The notes beneath the pieces are model-generated. The model did not search any database and was not told the origin of the DNA. It saw only the letters and a program-made list of their open reading frames with translations. Below are positions 1-8,470 of a stretch of 64,000 nucleotides of DNA, piece after piece (the first letter of the stretch is position 1; each line of letters opens with the position of its first letter). The DNA lies in NCBI GenBank assembly GCA_030432255.1, contig JAUIHS010000006.1:141506-205505 (forward strand). The letters are read 5' to 3'. Both the position numbers and the translations under genes were made by a program. The stretch is from Phycisphaerae bacterium. Its GTDB lineage: Bacteria > Planctomycetota > Phycisphaerae > Phycisphaerales > UBA1924.

Positions 1-737
1 ATGCCCCGGCATCCGTCTACGCAGTGACCGTCGCAGACACCGCCATCGCCCTGCAGGATGATTTCGAGACCGACATGGGATGGTCCGTGTCCGGTGATGC
101 GACCGACGGGCAGTGGAGCCGAGGCACACCCATCGGTGGTGGCGATCGCGGCGACCCCCCGACGGATGCGGATGGATCGGGTCAATGCTGGCTGACGGAC
201 AATGTCGACGGCAACTCGGATGTCGATGGCGGCACCACGATTCTCACTTCACCGGTGATTGACGCGTCAGGCGGTGGCGTCCTCTCGTACCAGTACTGGG
301 CGGACGACGGGACCGGTGTTTTCTCGGATGACTCGCTGGCGGTGGATATCGCGACGAATGCCGCGGGTACCAACTGGGTGCGTGTTCGGACCTACAACAC
401 GCCCACGGCGGCGTGGCAATCCGACAGCATCGACATCGATGCGGAACTGGCACCGACCGCGACGTTGCGGGTCCGCTTCAGCGCCGCCGACCTGGGCAGT
501 GCCAGCCTGATCGAGGCCGGTGTCGACGATCTCCGCCTCGTGCAGACGCAGCCCTGCCCGATGACCTGCACTGGCGATGTGACCGGCGACAACATGGTGA
601 ACTTTGACGACCTGAACGCGGTGCTCGCCGCCTGGGGCACCTCCGACCCCTCCGGAGACGCTGACAACAGCGGCACCGTGGACTTTGATGACCTGAATAT
701 CGTGCTCGGTGCGTGGGGCGCCGACTGCACACCGTGA
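1..737 (+). CDS. C-terminal part of a secreted protein with dockerin-like module (5' end outside window), probable M14 peptidase paralogue
   Basis: The reading frame is open from the window edge to the TGA at 735-737, so the gene starts upstream. A GTG at 24 is possible but unlikely to be the real start. The visible part holds a jelly-roll-like ectodomain and then two EF-hand/dockerin-like repeats (FDDLN at about nt 604-618 and 673-687). It closely matches the C-terminal third of the next gene, sharing for example DFETDMGW, SGDATDGQWSRG and GSGQCWLTDN in the same order. The likely reading is that this is the tail of a second carboxypeptidase of the same family made by tandem duplication. The catalytic part is not in view, so that identity is inferred. 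The next gene starts 25 bp downstream in the same direction, so the pair may be co-transcribed. Confidence 0.8.
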   Translation, partial: APASVYAVTVADTAIALQDDFETDMGWSVSGDATDGQWSRGTPIGGGDRGDPPTDADGSGQCWLTDNVDGNSDVDGGTTILTSPVIDASGGGVLSYQYWADDGTGVFSDDSLAVDIATNAAGTNWVRVRTYNTPTAAWQSDSIDIDAELAPTATLRVRFSAADLGSASLIEAGVDDLRLVQTQPCPMTCTGDVTGDNMVNFDDLNAVLAAWGTSDPSGDADNSGTVDFDDLNIVLGAWGADCTP

Positions 738-762
738 GCCCTCAAGGCGACGAAGGAAAGAC

Positions 763-3003
763 ATGAAAGCAAGTATTCGACTGGTGTGTATCGCGCTGAC
801 GCTGCTGGGACTGGCGAATGTCGCCCCCGCCCAGGAGCAGGCTCGATTCGATGATCGCTGCGTCGTTCGCGTGCAGGTCAACTCGCTGCGCGAACTGCAG
901 CTTGTGAAGTCGATCTCCACCGACATCTGGAACTGCCACGTGCGACTCGGCGCACCCCTCGACGTCATGGTGCGGCATGATCAGCTTGCCGAATTCGAGG
1001 AGATCGGACTCCCCTACAGCGTGTCCATCAACAACGTGCAGGAACTCATCGATAACGAGCGCGCCGATGTTCGCGGCACATCGTTCTTTGATGACTACCA
1101 GACGCTCGACCAGGTCAACGCGTACATGGATACGCTGGCGGCCCTTCGCCCCGACCTTGTCAATGTGATCACGCTCGGCCAGTCCCTTGAAGGCCGCGAT
1201 ATCAAGGGCATGGTCATCACCAGTCCCGGCGGTGGCACGAAGCCCGGTATCTTCTATCACGGCGGCCAGCACTGCCGGGAGTGGATCACGGTTCCCGTGA
1301 CCATGTACATCGCCGACCAGATCATCCGGAACTACGACACTGATCCGTACATCCAGGAACTCGTCGACCGCTGCGAGTGGTACATCGTTCCCGTGATGAA
1401 TCCGGACGGGTATGTCTACACGCACACGTCAAATCGCCTTTGGCGAAAGAACCGGCGCAACAACGGCGACGGCACCTTCGGCGTGGACCTCAACCGCAAC
1501 TGGGGTTACGAGTGGGGTGGCGCGGGATCGAGCGGATTCACGGATGAGGAGACCTACCGGGGCCCCACACCCTTCTCCGAGCCGGAGACCCAGGTGATGC
1601 GCGACTTCATCATCGCCCATCCCAACATCATGGCGCACCTGGACAATCACAGCTTTTCCCAGTTGCTGCTCTACCCGTGGGCACACACCACGGATCTCCC
1701 GCCTGATGATGCGCTCTACAACGAGATCAGTACGAACATGGTTGAGACCATCGCCTCCATTTCGGGGCGGACATACGTCAACGGTCCCGTCGGCCCGACC
1801 CTGTACCTCGCTTCCGGCGGCTCCATCGACTGGGTCTACGGCGACCGGGGCATCCTTTCGATGACCTATGAGTTCCGGGATACCGGCGCGAACGGGTTCA
1901 TCCTCCCGGCAAACCAGATCATCCCCAACTGCGAGGAAATCTTCCCGACGGCCCTGTACTTTGCTGACGTGGCGACCGTGCCCGTCCGCATCAGCTACCC
2001 GGACGGCAAGCCGCAGTTCGTCACGCCTGCCCAGGGCACCACGCTGCGCGTCGACATCGAAGACAATGCCGAAACCGTCGATACCACCACCGCCGAACTC
2101 ATGGTGCGTTCGGTCGGCGCCCGCGGCGGATTCACGCCCATCGGCATGACTTCCCTCGGGAACGGCGAGTTCGAAGCGACGATCCCCGGTGAACTCTGCG
2201 GCTCAACCATCGAGTACTACACCCGCGTTCAGACGACAGAAGGCAGCACGATCACCGATCCCGCGGATGCACCGACGTCCTTCTACACCACGCAGGCCAA
2301 CGACCTCGTCACGTTCGTCGATGACGATTTCGAAACCGACATGGGCTGGGTGGTCTCCGGTGACGCAACCGACGGACAGTGGAGCCGAGGCGTGCCGGCA
2401 GACGGCGATCGCGGTGATCCGGCGACGGATGGCGATGGCTCCGGTCAGTGCTGGCTTACGGATAACGTCGCCGGTAACTCCGACGTTGATGGTGGGACCA
2501 CCATCCTGACCTCGCCGCTCTTCGATGCGTCAGAAGGCGGTTTCATCAACTACCAGTACTGGATGGACTCCGGCCCCGGCACGATCAGCAACGACTTCCT
2601 CAGCCTGGAAGTCGCCACCGATGAGTTCAGTTCCAACTGGACTGAGCTTCGGAGTTATACGACTCCCCAGGCGCTCTGGCGCTCGGACACCATTGACATC
2701 GCCGGCGAAGTCGGTAGCACGCCCAACCTTCGTCTCCGCTTCCTGGCGGCGGACCTGGGAACAGCCAGCCTCATCGAAGCCGCGATCGATGGATTCGAGT
2801 TCATCGGCGTCGACGACTGCCCGCCCCCACCGGTGTGCCCGGGTGACGCGGACGGCGACCTCACCGTCGACTTCGACGACCTCAATATCGTGCTGTCCAA
2901 CTGGGCGACGAGTGGTCCCGAGGGCGATGTTGACAGTTCCGGCACGGTCGACTTCGACGATCTCAATGAGGTCCTGACCAACTGGAACGCCGACTGCAAC
3001 TGA
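763..3003 (+). CDS. Secreted M14 (carboxypeptidase A-type) zinc metallopeptidase with dockerin-like C-terminus
   Basis: 746 residues from the ATG at 763, preceded by AAGGA five bases upstream; an upstream in-frame ATG at 709 lies inside the previous gene and is rejected. A signal peptide (about 1-24, ending APA-QEQ) is followed by a propeptide-like region (about 27-105) and an M14 domain (about 120-420). The zinc ligands are visible: H170 and E173 in GQHCREW and H296 in LDNHSFSQ. R245 lies in DLNRNW, and the catalytic glutamate is E370 in TYEFRDTG. The family removes C-terminal residues from peptides, here outside the cytoplasm. A beta-sandwich ectodomain (about 520-685) and two dockerin-like repeats (about 692-746) follow. 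A strong hairpin terminator lies 35 bp after the stop. Catalytic class is secure; the substrate is unknown. Confidence 0.93.
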   Translation: MKASIRLVCIALTLLGLANVAPAQEQARFDDRCVVRVQVNSLRELQLVKSISTDIWNCHVRLGAPLDVMVRHDQLAEFEEIGLPYSVSINNVQELIDNERADVRGTSFFDDYQTLDQVNAYMDTLAALRPDLVNVITLGQSLEGRDIKGMVITSPGGGTKPGIFYHGGQHCREWITVPVTMYIADQIIRNYDTDPYIQELVDRCEWYIVPVMNPDGYVYTHTSNRLWRKNRRNNGDGTFGVDLNRNWGYEWGGAGSSGFTDEETYRGPTPFSEPETQVMRDFIIAHPNIMAHLDNHSFSQLLLYPWAHTTDLPPDDALYNEISTNMVETIASISGRTYVNGPVGPTLYLASGGSIDWVYGDRGILSMTYEFRDTGANGFILPANQIIPNCEEIFPTALYFADVATVPVRISYPDGKPQFVTPAQGTTLRVDIEDNAETVDTTTAELMVRSVGARGGFTPIGMTSLGNGEFEATIPGELCGSTIEYYTRVQTTEGSTITDPADAPTSFYTTQANDLVTFVDDDFETDMGWVVSGDATDGQWSRGVPADGDRGDPATDGDGSGQCWLTDNVAGNSDVDGGTTILTSPLFDASEGGFINYQYWMDSGPGTISNDFLSLEVATDEFSSNWTELRSYTTPQALWRSDTIDIAGEVGSTPNLRLRFLAADLGTASLIEAAIDGFEFIGVDDCPPPPVCPGDADGDLTVDFDDLNIVLSNWATSGPEGDVDSSGTVDFDDLNEVLTNWNADCN

Positions 3004-3038
3004 GCCGTCCAGCGGCTGTGCAGCGTCAAGAAATCCTT

Positions 3039-3080
3039 GTCAGCCTGGAACTCACAGGAGTTTCAGGCTGACTTTCTTTT
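3039..3080 (+). terminator. Strong intrinsic terminator, shared by convergent genes
   Basis: A 15-bp stem (3039-3053 with 3058-3072, one G-T pair) closes a 4-base loop and is followed by TTTCTTTT at 3073-3080. It ends the plus-strand peptidase gene. On the other strand the stem overlaps the last codons and stop of rimO (stop at 3052-3054), so the same fold probably also ends rimO, though without a T-run on that side. Confidence 0.85.
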
Positions 3081-4692
3081 CCAGTTCCTCAAGTGGGCGT
3101 GCGACGAGATCGTAGCCATTTGAGCCCACGATGACACAGCGCACCAGTTCGCCCGGGCTGCGCTTCTCCTTCGACTCGACGTACGTCACGCTGTCAACAT
3201 CAACCGCCTGGAAGTACGCGCGCCCCTCGTAGAGATCGCCTGCGGCGCCGTAGATCTCCTCCACGCCTGCAGTCGCCGTGGTGCTGGACTGCAACGGCCG
3301 GTCGATCAGGATGTCAAACTGAATACCCGAGTCGCATGGATTCGCCTCGTCGAAAAAGCCGGCCAGGTACTCCGCCTGCCCGAAGGCGATCTCCTGCTGG
3401 AGTTCCATCAGTTCATCGTGGCGACGGCGCTTGACCTCCGCCGGAACGGCGAGGCTGTCATCCGCCTCCATGCGCCCGGCAGGTGTGCCGTCTTCCTTCG
3501 AATACTCGAAGACGCCCATGGCATCGAAGCCGATCTCCTCGATGAATGACAGGAGTTCCGCATGGTCCTCCTCGGTCTCACCGGGGAAGCCGGTGATGAA
3601 GGTCGTGCGAATCGCCATACCCGGAGCGGCATCACGCAACTTGTGCATCAGTTCGGTCTGGTGCTCGCGCGTCACATTGCGACGCATCGCCGAAAGCACA
3701 CTGTTGCTCGCATGCTGCAGCGGAATGTCAATGTAATTGCAGACGTGTGGCAACTCCGCAATCGCGCGGATCATCTCGTCGTTGAACTTCGTCGGATACG
3801 CGTACATCAGGCGGATCCAGCCGTGACCGCCGGCATGCTGGTCGACCAGGTCGTTCAACGAGCGCAACAGGTGCGGCAGGCCCCCGCCGCCCTTCCCGTC
3901 GAAGTCGAATCCCATCCCGATGTCATCGCCCCACGATGTCGTGTCCTGACCGATCAGGTTGAGTTCGAACGCACCATCCTCGAGCAGCTCACGAGCCTCG
4001 GTCAGAATGCGCTCCAGCGGCTTCGACCGCATCTTGCCTCGGATCGAGGGAATCGTGCAGAACGCACAGTTCTGATTGCACCCCTCGCTCATGCGGAGGT
4101 AGGCGTAGTGCCTCGGCGTCAGCCTGAGCCTCGCAGAGTCGTCCTCGAAGTAGCCGATTCCCTTGCCATCCTGTCCGTTGACGGTCAGGCCGACCGTCTC
4201 CATGCCACGCTCCTTCGCGGCCTGCAATGCGTTGCCCGCGATCCAGTACTTCGGCTGGTCGGATGAATCTGTCAGCGTGAGGCGCTCAGGTGATTCGCCG
4301 CGAACGGCATGCACGATGTGATCGCGATCGAACACACCGATCATGGCATCGACATCCGGCGCCCATTCCAGGATGCGCGCCCGATGTCGCTGGACGAGGC
4401 ACCCGGCGACGACGACCCGACGGACATCGCCCTTCTCCTTCCGACGCACCGCTTCCCCGATCACCTCGAGTGATTCCTGTTTGGATGCCTCGAGGAAACC
4501 GCAGGTGTTGATGATGACGGCGTCCGCCGACGGTTCTTCACCGCTGGGGTCCCACGAGATCGGCTGCAGTCCATCCTCGGCGAGGAGCCCGAGCATCTTC
4601 TCCGAATCGACAAGGTTCTTCGGGCAGCCGAGGCTGACGAAGGAGACCGTGCGGATGTCGGGCCCTGATCGGATTGTCCGGGTGTCAGTCAT
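3052..4692 (-). CDS. rimO: Ribosomal protein S12 methylthiotransferase RimO
   Basis: Radical-SAM enzyme that adds a methylthio group to the conserved aspartate of ribosomal protein S12. The N-terminal UPF0004 part shows its three cluster cysteines (SLGCPKN, INTCGF, VAGCLVQ). The radical-SAM cluster motif CNQNCAFC uses C205, C209 and C212, and a TRAM-like domain closes the protein. The start is the ATG at 4692 (MTDTRT); longer in-frame starts would run into the 3' end of the upstream gene. At 546 residues it is about 100 longer than the E. coli enzyme. The extra sequence lies between the UPF0004 and SAM domains (about 140-205), in a glycine-rich loop before GLPHLL, and in the C-terminal part. 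It lies 58 bp after an unrelated FG-GAP gene and may be read through from it. Confidence 0.93.
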   Translation of the reverse strand: MTDTRTIRSGPDIRTVSFVSLGCPKNLVDSEKMLGLLAEDGLQPISWDPSGEEPSADAVIINTCGFLEASKQESLEVIGEAVRRKEKGDVRRVVVAGCLVQRHRARILEWAPDVDAMIGVFDRDHIVHAVRGESPERLTLTDSSDQPKYWIAGNALQAAKERGMETVGLTVNGQDGKGIGYFEDDSARLRLTPRHYAYLRMSEGCNQNCAFCTIPSIRGKMRSKPLERILTEARELLEDGAFELNLIGQDTTSWGDDIGMGFDFDGKGGGGLPHLLRSLNDLVDQHAGGHGWIRLMYAYPTKFNDEMIRAIAELPHVCNYIDIPLQHASNSVLSAMRRNVTREHQTELMHKLRDAAPGMAIRTTFITGFPGETEEDHAELLSFIEEIGFDAMGVFEYSKEDGTPAGRMEADDSLAVPAEVKRRRHDELMELQQEIAFGQAEYLAGFFDEANPCDSGIQFDILIDRPLQSSTTATAGVEEIYGAAGDLYEGRAYFQAVDVDSVTYVESKEKRSPGELVRCVIVGSNGYDLVARPLEELEKKVSLKLL

Positions 4693-4750
4693 GAGTGGCG
4701 AAACATTGTAGTGAGGACCCACTCCCATGTCCCGGAGGGGCCTGAATCGT

Positions 4751-6460
4751 TCAGTTGCCGCCCCAGCCACTCAGAACGTGCTCCAGATCGGCGAAATCCA
4801 CCAATCCGTCACCATTCGTATCCCCCTCCCGCCACACCGGAACCGACCCCGACCAGTTGTCCAGCACCCGATTCAGGTCCATGAAGTCCACACTTCCGTC
4901 GCCATCCGTGTCCCCCTCGATAAAGATCGGTTCGACGACCAGCACCTGGTCGGCGGCCACGCCCCGCAACGTCGTCAGACGTCCGCTCGGCCAGACGATG
5001 CGGACCTCGTCCACGTCCTCAGACTCCCCAAGACCAAAGTGAGCCGAGAGTCCGGAGACCGAGAGGTAGTTGCAGCCGCCATCGACCTGCCGCTGCTGAA
5101 CCACGCCTCCCGCATCGACAAAGACGCACACACCGAAACCGTCCGGAGCCAGTGATGCATCCGAAGAGGTGTCGAACAGGATCCTCAACCAGTGCACATC
5201 CGGGCCCGACAGATCGTTGCGGAAGAGTGAAGGCTCCTCTCCGTTCGCGAAGATCAGGATGTCCTGGTCACCATCCGAGTCGGCGTCGAAGTTGGCAATG
5301 CCGCGGCCGTAGCCCGTGTGCACGAGGCCGCGAGCCACGGCTTCCTCAGTGAAGGCTCCGGCTCCGTCATTCAGGAAGACCTTGGACGTCTCACCGACCC
5401 ACTCTCCACCCGAGAACCAGCCATTCGTTTCGACAATGTCCACATCGGTGTCATGATCGAGATCCACGGCGACTGTCCCCCAGCCCCAGCCGCCATCGTC
5501 CACACCCGATGCCTGCGCCGCCTCGACATACAGGTGATCGCCCTGGTTCAGGTACAGCGTGTTGCCGAACTTCTCGCCATCGTCTTCATGGATCGAGGTG
5601 ACATACCAGTCGAGGCGCCCGTCGGCATTGAAATCGCCGATGGTTGTACCCATGCCGTTCTGGTCGAGACCAACACCAGCCTGCACGGTGCGATTCTCGA
5701 AGGTCCCATCGCCAAGATTGACGTAATACTGCGACGTTCCGAAGTCCGAGACCCAGAGCAACTCGGGAAAACGGTCGCCGTCCATGTCCGTGAAGCGCGG
5801 CGAGAATCCCTGCATCAATGACGGTACGTCAATGACGATGCCGGTCACATCGGTGAATGTTCCATCACCATTGTTTCGAAAGAGACGATTGCCATTGTTG
5901 TTGTTGATCCACCCAGCGACCGCAAGGTCAAGGTCACCGTCAAGATCGTAGTCGCCGAACGACGCGCCCAGACCGTCGCCGATGAACTGCGAGGTCGTGG
6001 CGACCCCCGCGTCCGCCGCGACTTCGACGAACCCGGTACCTGTGTTCCGGTAGAGCCTGTGCTGACCGGGATTGAACCCTCCAAAGAGATCACCGTGGCT
6101 GGTCACGAAGATGTCAAGGAATCCGTCCGCATCGAAGTCCCCCACCGCCGCCCCGACGCCGTAGTGCCGTTCGGTCAGGCCCCATGCTGCGCCGTGATCC
6201 GTGAACTTTCCGGCTCCGTCGTTCAGGTACAACAGGTCGGGCGTCGTGCCATCGGACGGTACGAAAACATCCACCGCGCCGTCGCGATCGAAGTCCCCGA
6301 CACAGCCGCCGGCGAACATCGCACCGCCGAAGGGATAAGGTGACCCCGAAAGATCCTGCACCACGAGCAGGCCCGCGGCCGCGCTCTGATCGCTGAAACT
6401 CAGGGTCCCAGCGCTTGCGACGCTCGCCACGACGCACACCATCAGGCTCATGCGAACCAT
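4751..6460 (-). CDS. Exported FG-GAP/VCBS repeat protein with ASPIC/UnbV domain and dockerin-like C-terminus
   Basis: 569 residues from the ATG at 6460. That ATG overlaps the stop of the upstream gene (TGATG), with GGGGAGGTG about 12 bases before it; a TTG three codons further up is less likely. A signal peptide (about 1-18) precedes many FG-GAP-type calcium-binding blades, seen as repeated DFDxDGxxDxF and GDYDLDGDLDLAV segments, which predict a beta-propeller. The region around 405-500 matches the ASPIC/UnbV family (GLGESEDVDEVRIVWPSG). Two dockerin-like repeats (VDFMDLNRVL and VDFADLEHVL) end the chain. Such proteins are extracellular and often adhesive or matrix-bound, but no specific ligand can be named. 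Translational coupling suggests it works with the preceding protein. Confidence 0.88.
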   Translation of the reverse strand: MVRMSLMVCVVASVASAGTLSFSDQSAAAGLLVVQDLSGSPYPFGGAMFAGGCVGDFDRDGAVDVFVPSDGTTPDLLYLNDGAGKFTDHGAAWGLTERHYGVGAAVGDFDADGFLDIFVTSHGDLFGGFNPGQHRLYRNTGTGFVEVAADAGVATTSQFIGDGLGASFGDYDLDGDLDLAVAGWINNNNGNRLFRNNGDGTFTDVTGIVIDVPSLMQGFSPRFTDMDGDRFPELLWVSDFGTSQYYVNLGDGTFENRTVQAGVGLDQNGMGTTIGDFNADGRLDWYVTSIHEDDGEKFGNTLYLNQGDHLYVEAAQASGVDDGGWGWGTVAVDLDHDTDVDIVETNGWFSGGEWVGETSKVFLNDGAGAFTEEAVARGLVHTGYGRGIANFDADSDGDQDILIFANGEEPSLFRNDLSGPDVHWLRILFDTSSDASLAPDGFGVCVFVDAGGVVQQRQVDGGCNYLSVSGLSAHFGLGESEDVDEVRIVWPSGRLTTLRGVAADQVLVVEPIFIEGDTDGDGSVDFMDLNRVLDNWSGSVPVWREGDTNGDGLVDFADLEHVLSGWGGN

Positions 6461-8364
6461 CACGGGCAAGCACCTCCCCAGTTCGACAGGACGACATTCA
6501 GATCATCGAAGTCCACCAGTCCATCGTCCGTGAGGTCCGGTCCCGTCCCCGGCGTAACGGTCTGGCCCCACGCGAGCAGGACTGCATTCAGATCATCGAA
6601 GTCCACGGTGTTCGAACCGTCCGTATCACCCGGAACATCACCCGGAAGCACCTGGACGGTGTCCTGCCGAAAACACCCGCTCTCGATACAGGTGGCCTGG
6701 AACGTGTAGGTGCCCGGCGCATCGACTCGCGCGCCCAGCGTGTTCACGCCAGTGACGATGTTGCCATCGAGCGTGGTCCACTGGTACGCACCGGTATCAC
6801 CGACCGCGCAGCCGGAGGCCGATCCTGACAATTGAATCAGTCCGCCACCGCAGGGAAGCGCCATGTCAGGGCCGGCATCCACCACGGGGCCATTCTCCGC
6901 CGCGACGAAGACTGTGTCCTCCGCGACGCATTGATCACAGGCGGCAGAGAGGGTGTAGGTTCCCGGTTGATTGACCGTCGGAGTCAGCGTGTCGCCACCG
7001 AGAATCACGCCGGGCCCGCTCCATGCGAAGGTCGCACCTCCGGGGCACGTACCACCATCGCCACCCGAGACGCTGCCCGACAACTGCGCGGCGCCGCCGA
7101 GACCGCAGATCGCCCGATCCGGCCCGGCATCCACGAGCGGCGCTTCACAGTTCAGGCACACCCCGCCCTGGATGAGTTCGATGTCATCAAACGCCGCCGC
7201 ACCGGGCGAGACGCCGCCGGAGGAGAACTTGAGGCGTACGTTGGTGAGTCCGGCATACGGCGTCAGGTCCACGCACGTCGTTTCGCACATGGCTGTCGCA
7301 CTGAAAGGCGCCGTCCAGATCGTCGCGAATGGACCGTCATCAAAACTGATCTCGATTCGCGGCCCGAGTGTTGACGGCTTTGAGTACGCAAACTCAAGCG
7401 AGATGGTTGCGGCCGCCGAGAAGTCGAGGCACTTCGTTGTCGCCGCCGAGTACGGAAAACCGCTCGCGAATGTCATGGCGTAGTCACCGACCCCGGCGCA
7501 TTGCGGCGATGAACTCACGAAAGGACCTGATGCACCCTCGCAGAACTCGAAGAGGTCGGGGAAGATGTCGCAGACGCGTCCGGACTGAAAGAACGTTCCG
7601 AAGTCGGCCTCGAACTCGAGGTCACAACCGCCCATCAACCCGCAATCGCCGCACCCGAAGTCCTGCACTTCGGCAACACATTGGGCATCCCACTCCACTT
7701 CACAGCAGAACGGGTCGACCAGGCAGACGCAGTCCTGCACGACCTGATCCGCACAACCGGGAGCGCCGGCTTCGCAGCAGTCATGGGCCGGCTCAGCGCA
7801 GCCGCAGTCGAGCAGTTCGATGATGACATTGTCAATCAGGATCGCATTGGTGCTGGGGTTGCCATGGTCCCACTGCCAGTACACCGATGTCGCGCCGTTC
7901 AGGTTCACGGTGTGGATGGCGGTGACACATTGCCCGCCCGTCACCGAAAGCGCGCCCGCGACCTGGGTCAGTGACGGATTGCAGTCCAATGCGGTATCGA
8001 AGGACGTGTCGTAGCGCAGGATGGTGCCGGTATCGCTGAACTGGCTGAACTGGAACGTCAGGCGGACCTGAGTGCAGCCCTGCCCTGCCACGTTGAGCCA
8101 GAGCACGGGATCTTCAGATGAACTGTCCAGCTTCCATGCGTTCCCGGCATTGCAGAAACTGTTGGATGTGACCGTGGCACCGTCCTCGCACCACTGCACC
8201 TGGAACGCTCCATCGTCGTAGTCCGAGGGCCCGCCGAATCCATCGAAGAGCTCGAAGTACAGGAGGCACGGCTCCTCTTCCTGGGCGCAGACATCACCGA
8301 CGAATGGCAGCCATGCCAGAGACACCACGAGCAGCCGGATGACAGGAGCCACTGTTGAACGCAC
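6460..8364 (-). CDS. Exported cysteine-rich protein with PKD-like repeats and dockerin-like C-terminus
   Basis: 634 residues. The GTG at 8364 is chosen because GGAGAG sits five bases upstream and a clean signal peptide follows (VIRLLVVSLAWLPF...CAQ). The longer frame would run into the preceding gene. Visible parts: an N-terminal beta-rich domain; a cysteine-rich segment encoded at about 7635-7803 with pattern CC-x5-GC-x-D...CxC...DPFCC...WDAQC; a second beta-sandwich region; two PKD/Ig-like repeats each beginning VDAGPD; and two dockerin-like repeats (VDFDDLNAVL, VDFDDLNVVL). The cysteine module recurs in planctomycete secreted proteins as I recall them, but has no assigned function. No catalytic motif is seen. 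It overlaps the next gene by one base. Confidence 0.83.
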   Translation of the reverse strand: MRSTVAPVIRLLVVSLAWLPFVGDVCAQEEEPCLLYFELFDGFGGPSDYDDGAFQVQWCEDGATVTSNSFCNAGNAWKLDSSSEDPVLWLNVAGQGCTQVRLTFQFSQFSDTGTILRYDTSFDTALDCNPSLTQVAGALSVTGGQCVTAIHTVNLNGATSVYWQWDHGNPSTNAILIDNVIIELLDCGCAEPAHDCCEAGAPGCADQVVQDCVCLVDPFCCEVEWDAQCVAEVQDFGCGDCGLMGGCDLEFEADFGTFFQSGRVCDIFPDLFEFCEGASGPFVSSSPQCAGVGDYAMTFASGFPYSAATTKCLDFSAAATISLEFAYSKPSTLGPRIEISFDDGPFATIWTAPFSATAMCETTCVDLTPYAGLTNVRLKFSSGGVSPGAAAFDDIELIQGGVCLNCEAPLVDAGPDRAICGLGGAAQLSGSVSGGDGGTCPGGATFAWSGPGVILGGDTLTPTVNQPGTYTLSAACDQCVAEDTVFVAAENGPVVDAGPDMALPCGGGLIQLSGSASGCAVGDTGAYQWTTLDGNIVTGVNTLGARVDAPGTYTFQATCIESGCFRQDTVQVLPGDVPGDTDGSNTVDFDDLNAVLLAWGQTVTPGTGPDLTDDGLVDFDDLNVVLSNWGGACP

Positions 8365-8380
8365 TCGCTCTCTCCATGAA

Positions 8381-8415
8381 CAAGGCTCGGTGACCGGAAT
8401 GATCACCGAGCCTTG
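8381..8415 (-). terminator. Perfect 13-bp hairpin between macroglobulin gene and next gene
   Basis: 8381-8393 pairs perfectly with 8403-8415 around a 9-base loop. It lies 55 bp after the macroglobulin stop and only 17 bp before the next start codon. No T-run follows on either strand. It may be a terminator without a U-tract. Because it would lie in the leader of the next gene, it could instead be an RNA processing or stability element. Confidence 0.5.
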
Positions 8416-8470
8416 TATCCTATCGGCGCGAGGGAGGTGGCGGAACAGGGAACTGACGGTTCTCGGACGC

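Noticed and set aside
4693..4770. Upstream in-frame starts for rimO
   Set aside because: They would overlap the end of the FG-GAP gene and add unconserved residues before the family start near SLGCPKN.
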